NCBI GenBank assembly: GCA_964444795.1 | Contig: CAYUIQ010000164.1 | Coordinates: 1 to 20,984 of the forward strand | Source of the DNA: JABMRP01 sp964444795 | GTDB taxonomy: Bacteria > Planctomycetota > Planctomycetia > Pirellulales > Thermoguttaceae | Direction of reading: 5' to 3' | Length of the DNA: 20,984 nucleotides | In this document: piece by piece, positions 14,265 to 20,984 of the stretch | Numbering within the stretch: position 1 is the stretch's first letter | Layout of the letters: each line of letters starts with the position of its first letter | Translations under genes and position numbers: made by a program | Notes under the pieces: model-generated | What the model saw: the letters and a program-made list of their open reading frames with translations, nothing else | Databases searched by the model: none | Told to the model about the DNA's origin: nothing

Positions 14265-15596
14265 ATGACCTCGATCCTTGATATTCCCGAAGTGGTTGGC
14301 TTGGATTCGCGCGGGGGGATCATCCGGATTCCGCCCGAGGTCGACGTCCCGCTAACCGATCGGGTCCGCCAGATCATCGACACGGCCGAGTTCCGTCGCC
14401 TGGCACGGATCAGCCAGCTCGGGCTGGTCTCGCTGGTCTATCCGGCGGCCATCCACACCCGGTTCGAGCATTCGCTGGGGGTGTACCGGACGGCGCTGCT
14501 TTTCCTGAAACAGCTTGCCCGACAACCCCGATTTGCCCGGGCTATCGATCCGCGCCGCGCCGAGGTCTTGATCGTCGCGGCCTTGCTGCATGATTTGGGT
14601 CACTGGCCTTTCTGTCATCCGATCGAAGACATGCGGCTTGCCAAGGTACCGAACCACGAACTGTTTGCCAACAGTTTTCTCCTGGAAGGCGAGATCGCCG
14701 AGATCCTGCGCGACCAGTGGTCGATCCAACCGCGTGAGGTCGTCGCCCTGCTCAGTGGTGAACCGGCCGACGACGCCGGACGCATCCTCGGCAGCCTGCT
14801 CTCCGGGCCGATCGATATCGACAAGATGGATTACCTCTTCCGCGATAGCCTCCACGCGGGCGTGCCCTACGGCCGGCATTTCGACCAGCAGCGACTCATC
14901 GGCAGTCTGTGCCTCAACGAGGCGGGCGATGGCCTGGCCATTACCGACAAGGGCAAGACGGCCGCCGAACTGATGGTCTTCGCCCGATACGTGATGTTCA
15001 GCGAAGTCTACTGGCACCACGGCGTCCGCTCGGCCACCGCCATGCTCCAACGGGCCTTCTACCTGCTCTACGACCGGCTCGACCTCGACAATCTTTTCCG
15101 GCTGACCGACTCGGGCCTGATCGGCGCCTTGGAACAGGTCGCGGGCCAGGGCCCGGCCCGGGAGTTGCTCGACGGCCTGTTCGGTCCGGTGCGCCGGCTC
15201 TACAAACGGGTCGTGCAATACAGCTTCTTCGAGGAGCAAGAGATCTACCGCCGCCTGGCCGGAAGGCCCTACCCATGGCTGACCGCCTGTGCCGAGCAAT
15301 TCGCCCAGATCGCCAGCAAGGCCATCGGCAGCGTGATCGCCCCCCACGAAATCCTCTTCGACGCCCCGCCCGTCGGTCGAGAAGTCGAGTTCCAAGTCGA
15401 AATCCATTTCGCCAAGCAATCCCAATACCGCCTCCTCGGCGACGTCTCCCCCGTCGTCCGCACCTTGGCCCGCGACCAATTCGACGACTACGTCAAACGC
15501 GTCCGCATCTTCGCCCATCCGCGCGTTGCCGGTTCGTTGCGGGAGTTGGACACGCTACCACAACTGGTGCTCGAAGCGATTGATCGGGTGGAGTAG
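14265..15596 (+). CDS. HD-domain phosphohydrolase, SAMHD1/dGTPase-like
   Basis: The 443-residue protein matches the single-domain HD hydrolases related to SAMHD1 and bacterial dNTP triphosphohydrolases. The metal-binding residues are present: His69 (HTRFEHSLGVY), His109-Asp110 (ALLHDLGHWPFCH) and Asp184 (SGPIDIDKMDYLFRD). Members remove triphosphate from dNTPs or act on other nucleotides; the exact substrate cannot be told from sequence. The SGPIDIDKMDYLxRD motif with HAGVPYG is typical of the SAMHD1 branch rather than Dgt. The ATG at 14265 begins a normal family N-terminus (PLTDRVRQIIDTAEFRRLARISQLG), although no Shine-Dalgarno is seen. It lies 30 bp after the zinc-ribbon membrane gene and 44 bp before the next start. 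Confidence 0.93.
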   Translation: MTSILDIPEVVGLDSRGGIIRIPPEVDVPLTDRVRQIIDTAEFRRLARISQLGLVSLVYPAAIHTRFEHSLGVYRTALLFLKQLARQPRFARAIDPRRAEVLIVAALLHDLGHWPFCHPIEDMRLAKVPNHELFANSFLLEGEIAEILRDQWSIQPREVVALLSGEPADDAGRILGSLLSGPIDIDKMDYLFRDSLHAGVPYGRHFDQQRLIGSLCLNEAGDGLAITDKGKTAAELMVFARYVMFSEVYWHHGVRSATAMLQRAFYLLYDRLDLDNLFRLTDSGLIGALEQVAGQGPARELLDGLFGPVRRLYKRVVQYSFFEEQEIYRRLAGRPYPWLTACAEQFAQIASKAIGSVIAPHEILFDAPPVGREVEFQVEIHFAKQSQYRLLGDVSPVVRTLARDQFDDYVKRVRIFAHPRVAGSLRELDTLPQLVLEAIDRVE

Positions 15597-15640
15597 CGTC
15601 CCGGGGCACACCACTCCGGTAGTGTATTTTGGAGCAGCAG

Positions 15641-16117
15641 ATGTTGATTCATTCGCCAGACAGAGAAGCTGAGATTGCTGGCCTCAATCTGCCCCAGACT
15701 GTTCTGAAGCTCACGCGGGGTGAATTCGTACATCGCATGCTGAGCGATGATTGCCGGGAGCTAAAGCTGCTCTGGGAATTGGATGTGTCACCCAATGACT
15801 TGACAGTCGTTCCGTTATGGGAGGGGCACAGCTACGTGACCGGTTTTGCGAAGGAAACCTCGCAGTACATTAAATTCGATTTCTATCGCCCGCAAGCGTA
15901 TGAAGTCTTGGGAGCTTCGATTCGTGCGGTTATAGCCGATTTGCTGATCTGGTATTGGACAGAGGAAGAAGCTGAAGACGGAGCATTGCGACAAATTGCA
16001 CGTATCCTCGAATTCCCCGAGATCGATCGGTTACTTCAGGAGATCAAGGCTGCTAACGAGGGAACAGCAGAGTCCCAGAGAGAATGGGAGGCTGGCTTCC
16101 GTCAGTCGTTGGCATAG
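15641..16117 (+). CDS. Hypothetical protein, lower-GC orphan
   Basis: The 158-residue product is soluble, acidic and has no signal or membrane segment. Visible features are a central beta-rich region (LTVVPLWEGHSYVTGFAKETSQYIKFDFY) followed by helices (SIRAVIADLLIWYWTEEEAEDG). I do not recognise the family. The overall look slightly recalls SMI1/KNR4-type (SUKH) immunity proteins, but the hallmark N-terminal motif is absent and I do not rely on it. The ATG at 15641 has GGAG 6 bp upstream; a TTG at 15629 is possible. GC in two lines counted by hand is about 47-48 percent, against about 70 percent in one line of the preceding HD gene. This suggests recent transfer. It follows the HD gene by 44 bp on the same strand. 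Confidence 0.75.
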   Translation: MLIHSPDREAEIAGLNLPQTVLKLTRGEFVHRMLSDDCRELKLLWELDVSPNDLTVVPLWEGHSYVTGFAKETSQYIKFDFYRPQAYEVLGASIRAVIADLLIWYWTEEEAEDGALRQIARILEFPEIDRLLQEIKAANEGTAESQREWEAGFRQSLA

Positions 16118-16281
16118 TGTGGTGCAGCGGTCCCGCGAATCTGAAAGGTGAACATCTGCTAACTTCCTTTCCCGGGGGGTGTTGACTTGCCATCCCTGTT
16201 GGGGTAAGCCTGTTGTGAAATCCTCGTGTTCAAGGTGCGCGCCCACCGGCGATACCGTTTCTCGAAACCAGGAGAAACACC

Positions 16282-18051
16282 ATGCCCAAACCCAATACAC
16301 AGGCCAGACCGGGACTTTCCCGACGGCAATTCGTTTCCACCGCCGCAGCCGGGCTGGCGGCGGGAGCGTTGGGGTCCGCGACGGTGGCCCAGGAGACCGA
16401 CGTCGTGGGAAAAGCGACTTCGCCGCGGAACGAACCTCATTGCGGGCGCTACAACATCCTCTTCATCCTTGTGGACCAAGAACGTTGGCCGGTGGATGAA
16501 GCCGTTTCGCTGCCCGGGCACCAGCGGCTGCGGCGCGACGGGGTGACGTTTACCAACCATCGCATTTGTTCGGCCGTCTGTACGCCGTCGCGATCGAATA
16601 TCCACACCGGGCAGCACATCGTGCATACGGGCATGTTCGACAATACGAACTTCCCCTGGCAGGCGGACCTGTCGACCGATATTCCCACGATCGGGCACAT
16701 GTTGCGTCAGGCCGACTATTACACGGCCTACAGCGGCAAGTTTCACCTGGCCGAGGGTTTTGATCAGAAGTTGGGCTACGACATGCGCAATCTCGGCCGG
16801 GAGATGGAGAAGTACGGTTTCTCCGACTTCTACGGCCCCGGCGACGTCATCGGCCACGACCTGGGCGGCTACCGGTTCGACCACATGGTGGCCGGTGCCG
16901 CGATCGCTTGGCTGCGCGGACGCGGGGCCGAGTTGAAAGCCAAGGGGCAGCCGTGGATGCTGGCGGTGAACCTCGTCAACCCGCACGACATCATGTTCCT
17001 CAACACCGACGAGCCGGGCCAGAACGTGCAAAATGACGGCAAGGTTGCGGCACCGATCCGCCGGCCGCCCGATCACGCGATCTACCGCGAGTCGCACGAC
17101 GTGCCGCTACCCGAGAGCCTGCGGCAACCGCTGGACGAGCCGGGCCGGCCCAAGGCTCACGCCGAATACAAGAAGTGCCACGACACGATGCTCGGGGCCA
17201 TCCCGCCGGAAGATGAGCGCTGGAAGAAACACCAGGACTACTACTTCAACTGCATCCGCGACGTCGACGCGCAGCTCGACCGGGTGCTCCAAGAGTTGGA
17301 CGACCGGGGGCTGGCGGACGAGACGATTGTGATCTACACCTCCGACCACGGCGAGTTGGGCGGCCAGCACGGGTTACGCGGCAAGGGGTCGTGCGTCTAC
17401 CAGCGTCAACTCCGAGTACCGATGATTGTCCGCCACCCGGCCTACCCAAGCGGCGCGACGTGTTCGGCCCTTACCTGCCACGTCGACCTGGTGCCCACCA
17501 TGCTCAGTCTGGCCGGGCTTGACACGGCCAAGCGCCGCGCGATGAACGACCGGCTGGTGGGTCACGATCTCTCGCCCCTGCTGCGCGGTCCGCAAACCGC
17601 GGCCGTAGACGCGGTGCGCGACGCTTCGCTGTTTACGTTCAACATGTTCTCCTACCTCGACGGCGATTTTTTCGCCGCGGCGGTCGAGGCGATGGTGGCC
17701 GGCAACGGGGAAAAGTCGACCGCCCGGCCGGATCTGTCCCGGCGGGGTGCCGTGCGGAGTGTGTTCGACGGTCGGTACACGTTTGCCCGCTATTTCGCCC
17801 CCACGCAACATCACCGGCCGACGACGCTGGAGCAACTTACGGGGCTCAACGACCTCGAGCTGTACGACCTTCGCAACGACCCCGCGGAGATGCGCAACCT
17901 GGCCGCCAAGCCGAGCAAACACGCCGATCTAATCATGGCGATGAACGCCAAGCTCAACGCGCTGATCGACAAGGAAATCGGTCCGGATAAGGGGCAGATG
18001 CTGCCGCGGAGTGAAGGTGTCGACTGGGCGATGACACAGTTGGACCCGTGA
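16282..18051 (+). CDS. Tat-exported formylglycine-dependent sulfatase
   Basis: The 589-residue protein belongs to the type I (S1) sulfatase family, which removes sulfate esters. The N-terminus SRRQFVSTAAAGLAAGALG is a twin-arginine signal, so it is exported folded. The active-site motif is CTPSRSNIHTG, with Cys100 to be converted to formylglycine by the FGE enzyme. Further metal and sulfate residues are Asp65 (ILVDQERWP), Lys153/His155 (SGKFHLAEG) and Asp355/His356 (TSDHGELGGQHG). The end, LYDLRNDPAEMRNLA, is typical of the family. The single-Asp VDQ start resembles the choline-sulfatase-like branch, but the substrate is open; in planctomycetes such enzymes usually attack sulfated polysaccharides. 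The ATG is preceded by AGGAGAAA. It converges with the haem-binding protein gene. Confidence 0.95.
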   Translation: MPKPNTQARPGLSRRQFVSTAAAGLAAGALGSATVAQETDVVGKATSPRNEPHCGRYNILFILVDQERWPVDEAVSLPGHQRLRRDGVTFTNHRICSAVCTPSRSNIHTGQHIVHTGMFDNTNFPWQADLSTDIPTIGHMLRQADYYTAYSGKFHLAEGFDQKLGYDMRNLGREMEKYGFSDFYGPGDVIGHDLGGYRFDHMVAGAAIAWLRGRGAELKAKGQPWMLAVNLVNPHDIMFLNTDEPGQNVQNDGKVAAPIRRPPDHAIYRESHDVPLPESLRQPLDEPGRPKAHAEYKKCHDTMLGAIPPEDERWKKHQDYYFNCIRDVDAQLDRVLQELDDRGLADETIVIYTSDHGELGGQHGLRGKGSCVYQRQLRVPMIVRHPAYPSGATCSALTCHVDLVPTMLSLAGLDTAKRRAMNDRLVGHDLSPLLRGPQTAAVDAVRDASLFTFNMFSYLDGDFFAAAVEAMVAGNGEKSTARPDLSRRGAVRSVFDGRYTFARYFAPTQHHRPTTLEQLTGLNDLELYDLRNDPAEMRNLAAKPSKHADLIMAMNAKLNALIDKEIGPDKGQMLPRSEGVDWAMTQLDP

Positions 18052-18094
18052 AGCCGCCCGGTCGCGGCCGTTGTGCTGGAAGTTGCCGCATCTT

Positions 18095-18190
18095 CCTTCT
18101 TCGTGCCCTTCGTGCCTTCGTGGTGCTGCAATTGCCCTGCGGTCTGGTCGGATTGGATTTACCACAAAGACACCAAGGACACGAAGGAAG
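18095..18190. repeat. GAAGG-type inverted repeat between convergent genes
   Basis: The segment 18095-18124 is inverted relative to 18161-18190, with 24 of 30 bases identical and a 36-bp loop. The arms are made of repeating ACGAAGG-like heptamers (for example CACGAAGGGCACGAAG). In minus-strand RNA four of the six differences become G-U pairs, so 28 of 30 positions pair; plus-strand RNA pairs only about 25. It would thus best serve as the terminator or 3' stabiliser of the minus-strand gene at 18268. Similar CACGAAGG strings recur, from memory, in planctomycete intergenic DNA. Confidence 0.8.
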
Positions 18191-18231
18191 TGTGGAGGGC
18201 GGGGAATCCCCGGCGAATCTTCCCGCGCCGC

Positions 18232-18252
18232 GCACAAGTGCCTGGGCTAAAC
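18232..18252 (+). repeat. Dispersed 21-bp repeat, copy 2
   Basis: Exact reverse complement of 8380-8400 (see that entry). It begins 16 bp past the stop codon of the haem-binding gene. Core: GCACAAGTGCCTGGGC. The two copies are 10 kb apart in opposite orientation. Confidence 0.85.
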
Positions 18253-18267
18253 GAAGCGAGATGGCTA

Positions 18268-20984
18268 CTATTCCGGCAACCAATGAGCCGTGTGATAAAT
18301 CAAACCATCGGCCAACTCGGTGCCATCGGCGGATCGCAGGCCTTTCAGTTCGATGCGGTAAAGACGCGGCGTAATGTGCGGATCGGTTTTCAGATGTAGC
18401 GTAAGGCCGTCGGCGCTTGCGGTGATTTCCCGCACGGCGACGTCTTCGTGGGCGATCTCGGGGGAGGCGTAGGTGCCTTTGTTCTCGTGCCACCAGCGGT
18501 GGACCTTGGGGCAGATCGCCAGCGTTACCGAAGCCGGGTCGACCGGCTGGGTGAGCGTGACGGTGAAACCGTCGGCCGTGGCCCGGCTTTCCTTGACGGC
18601 GAAGATCGGCTCGCCGGTGGTCGTGATCCTGTAGATACCGCCGCGGGCGCGGCCACCGTACCAGCCTTGATCGCACATGAAGCCGACGTACAGCGCCCCG
18701 TCGGGGGCGAAGACGATCTCCGTGGGGCCCGCTTCGGTGCCGGTGAAGAACGGGTAGCAGACGCCCTGCCGCTTATCGCCCACGGCGTAGTCGGTCCAGC
18801 GAATCACCTGATTCGTGTTGTAGTCGGCCGAGAAACCTTGATCCTGGAACGGACCAAACGGGACGGGCGATTCGGCGAAATCCATGCCGTTGAGCGCTTT
18901 ACACCAAGGATACGGCGCCCGAACGACCGGCCATTGTACCTTGCTCAGGTCGGGCTCCAGGAACCCGTAATGGACTCCCTCGGTGACCAGGTGAATGCCG
19001 TTGGTGTAGTTATAATGCCCCTGGTTGATGTTGAAATACATGCGGCCCGAGCGGTTGTCGGCCCAGCCAAAATGGAACCGCGTGCCCGTGCCGACCTTGA
19101 TCGTTCGCCCGTCGGGCGTAATCTTCAGCACATCGCCCCGCAGGTAATAGCCGGGCGGTTTGCCGCCGGGGCGATAAATAAACGGCGTGCTATTGGCCCC
19201 GTAGAGATTCCCCTCGGCGTCGCGAGTCAGCCCGAAGAACCAGTCGTTTTGATGGCCCGACCAATCCCAGAGCGAACTGAGCAGCTCGTACGAATCGGCC
19301 ACCTCGTCGCCGTTGAGATCGGCGATGCGGTAAACGGCACCCGGCGACGTGGCGTAAATCTGGCCGTCGTACACACGCAGGTTGTTCACCTGCTGGAGCG
19401 TGCCGCCGAAGTAACGCCAACGGTCGAACAGGCCATCGTCGTCGGTGTCGTCGGCGATGCGCAACTCGCCGTCGTAACCGCCGACCAGAAGCTTGCCCTT
19501 CCAAAAGGTCATGGCGCAAACCAGGAACTCGTCGGCCAACGGCAACCGCTCGACCTTAAACCCGGGCGGAACCCGCAACGGGCGCGATTCGGACAGATCC
19601 TCCACGGCGATCGGATAGTCGAGATGCGGCGGTTTGGCCGGATCCTGCAATGCAATGTGCTCCGCCGGCTTGGCGTACACGCTGGGCGAACCGGCTACAA
19701 CTTCTCGACCGGTCGCATACTGGGCCGTCTGCCAGGTTAGTTCGACCGGCTCGTCGCCTTCCGGGTTGGGCAACAGCACGGCCAGCCGACCGGCGCCGGG
19801 CGTGACTTCCGGTTCGTAGCGGGTGGCCGGATCCATCGGGTCGTCGGTAAACGGCTGTTCGACCGGATAAGTGATCGACTCCGGCGGCGCGATCCAGCTC
19901 CCCCGTGCCTCGGAGCCCACGCGCATGACCATCCGCCGACCGGCCGAATCCTGTACGATGGCCGTCGGGTGCGACTCCAGCGGAAGTCCCTCGGCGGCCA
20001 ACTCGCCAAGCGACGACCATTCGATCTGGCCGATGGTAGCCGTGTTGTCCGACGCGCCGAGCGACTGTTGCACGACGACGTCGTACGCCTCGGGCACGCC
20101 GCTGATCTGAATCGTGCGCATATAGCCGTCGTAATCGGCGCCCGTCGGATTGGGCTCGATCCGTTCGACCACGCGTACCCATGCTTCCGGCTCGTAGGTA
20201 CCGGTTCGCGCACCCGGCGCGCGGAGCCGATATTCCAACCGCACCGCACGGCCGATCGAAGTCACACGGTCGAGAAACCCGAACCGGTTCCGCCACTTTG
20301 CCGGCCCGATCCACTGGCCGGTGGCCTTCTCGCGGTAAAGGATCGGGGGGCTGTTGTCGGCGCTGGTCCAAACCTGCGTGCCAGCGGGTTCCCACCATTG
20401 TTGGGCACCGTGACGTCCCGCCTCGTTGACGAACCCGCCTTTCCAATGGGCCCGCCAGACCATCCGCTCCCAATCGAAGGCCAGGGAATTGCGGTTGGAC
20501 ATACCAATGGCCAAGCCGCGACAGGCGCCCACGTATCCCAACACACGGCCTTGGATGACCGACGGTCGCAACCCGGCCACCTCGACGGCGACGGAGCCAC
20601 TGGCCAGATCCTTGGCGATTCGGTTGCCCGGCGTGCGGCGGAGGTATTGCCACATCGTCTCCTTCTGTACCAGCAGATCCTCATGGGCGATCTTGGTGGC
20701 CGGCACGTCGAAGGCGGGCATCGTGGTGCTGGGGATAACTCGGGCCGGATTGGCAAGCCAACGGTGAAACCAATCGCGGCTCACGCGCTCGGTCATCATC
20801 GTCATGTCCGGCGCCCGCGATTCGCCACTGGGCGACTGGCGGCCCACGTAATGACAGTTGATACAACTGAAGCCCGTCACGTTCAACAACGTGGAGGCCG
20901 TGGCCGCGAACTGCTTCGGAATGGTGTGCGGCCGCGGGGCTTTGAGGTCGGGGATCGCGTCGGCGGTGGCCAACCGGTCGGCCA
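18268..20984 (-). CDS. Large haem-binding beta-propeller protein (5' end outside the window)
   Basis: The frame is open to the right edge, so the N-terminus is missing; about 905 residues are visible. Near the start is a c-type haem site CINCH (nt 20851-20865) in FSCINCHYVG, followed by a likely Met ligand in STTMPAF. This is a cytochrome c module. A middle region of about 350 residues (MSNRNSLAFDWERMVWRA and onwards) is of a planctomycete type that I cannot name with certainty. The C-terminal half (from about PPGFKVERLPLADEF) is a beta-propeller like the PQQ-type sugar dehydrogenases of PVC bacteria, with Ca-binding DxDxDG-like loops (DTDDDGLFD, DLNGDEVAD). It is probably exported and carries electrons from an oxidised sugar or other substrate. 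Neighbour: a convergent sulfatase. Confidence 0.88.
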   Translation of the reverse strand, partial: ADRLATADAIPDLKAPRPHTIPKQFAATASTLLNVTGFSCINCHYVGRQSPSGESRAPDMTMMTERVSRDWFHRWLANPARVIPSTTMPAFDVPATKIAHEDLLVQKETMWQYLRRTPGNRIAKDLASGSVAVEVAGLRPSVIQGRVLGYVGACRGLAIGMSNRNSLAFDWERMVWRAHWKGGFVNEAGRHGAQQWWEPAGTQVWTSADNSPPILYREKATGQWIGPAKWRNRFGFLDRVTSIGRAVRLEYRLRAPGARTGTYEPEAWVRVVERIEPNPTGADYDGYMRTIQISGVPEAYDVVVQQSLGASDNTATIGQIEWSSLGELAAEGLPLESHPTAIVQDSAGRRMVMRVGSEARGSWIAPPESITYPVEQPFTDDPMDPATRYEPEVTPGAGRLAVLLPNPEGDEPVELTWQTAQYATGREVVAGSPSVYAKPAEHIALQDPAKPPHLDYPIAVEDLSESRPLRVPPGFKVERLPLADEFLVCAMTFWKGKLLVGGYDGELRIADDTDDDGLFDRWRYFGGTLQQVNNLRVYDGQIYATSPGAVYRIADLNGDEVADSYELLSSLWDWSGHQNDWFFGLTRDAEGNLYGANSTPFIYRPGGKPPGYYLRGDVLKITPDGRTIKVGTGTRFHFGWADNRSGRMYFNINQGHYNYTNGIHLVTEGVHYGFLEPDLSKVQWPVVRAPYPWCKALNGMDFAESPVPFGPFQDQGFSADYNTNQVIRWTDYAVGDKRQGVCYPFFTGTEAGPTEIVFAPDGALYVGFMCDQGWYGGRARGGIYRITTTGEPIFAVKESRATADGFTVTLTQPVDPASVTLAICPKVHRWWHENKGTYASPEIAHEDVAVREITASADGLTLHLKTDPHITPRLYRIELKGLRSADGTELADGLIYHTAHWLPE

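Noticed and set aside
14352..15518. A 388-codon minus-strand open frame
   Set aside because: Antisense shadow of the HD hydrolase gene.
14265..16117. A clear anti-phage defence operon
   Set aside because: Only the HD enzyme could fit, and such enzymes are often housekeeping. The second gene is unknown and there is no nuclease, cyclase, integrase or other marker.
16182..16210. TTGACT at 16182-16187 as a sulfatase promoter
   Set aside because: The box 17 bp downstream (TAAGCC) matches the -10 consensus only at its first two bases.
18448..19740. A 430-codon plus-strand open frame
   Set aside because: Antisense shadow of the haem-binding propeller gene.

Overview
The window comes from a planctomycete, most likely a relative of the Pirellulales. 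The strongest evidence is the 16S rRNA fragment at the left edge. Positions 12-29 match the planctomycete form of the bacterial 338 site (GCAGCCACCCGTAGGTGT, the EUB338-II variant) instead of the usual bacterial sequence. The high GC content, a formylglycine-type sulfatase with a Tat leader, a CxxCH/beta-propeller protein and a very large secretin also fit this phylum. Class-level placement is inference.

Layout. 1-344 is the 5' part of a 16S rRNA gene read leftwards, with a good promoter and an rrn-type boxA in its leader (514-601). A gene-poor stretch follows to about 1142. 1143-1907 (+) encodes a secreted BON-domain protein that overlaps, tail to tail, a minus-strand lipoprotein gene (1735-2712). 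That gene lies just downstream of a 1321-residue secretin (2764-6729). Next on the minus strand are an MgtE magnesium transporter (6948-8306) and an HtrA/Deg serine protease (8481-10046). The htrA gene diverges from rnc (10437-11174, RNase III) across a 390-bp control region with two facing promoters and repeated GGTGGCA elements.

The middle holds a hotdog thioesterase (11171-11569, -), a tandem-ACT protein (11961-12458, +), two divergent zinc-ribbon proteins (12466-13281, - and 13569-14234, +) and a SAMHD1/dGTPase-like HD phosphohydrolase (14265-15596, +). A lower-GC orphan gene (15641-16117, +) follows, then a Tat-exported sulfatase (16282-18051, +). Convergent to the sulfatase is a large haem-binding beta-propeller protein that runs off the right edge (18268-20984, -).

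How the genes relate. Much of the window concerns the cell envelope: a secretin with its lipoprotein neighbour, a BON protein, the envelope protease HtrA, a magnesium transporter, a sulfatase and an exported cytochrome-like dehydrogenase. The housekeeping genes (16S, rnc) are ordinary. I see no phage, transposase, CRISPR array or recognisable defence island. The least explained material is (a) the secretin's roughly nine N-type modules, (b) the htrA/rnc control region, (c) a perfect 21-bp repeat present at two gene ends 10 kb apart plus a GAAGG-type inverted repeat, and (d) the lower-GC orphan gene at 15641.
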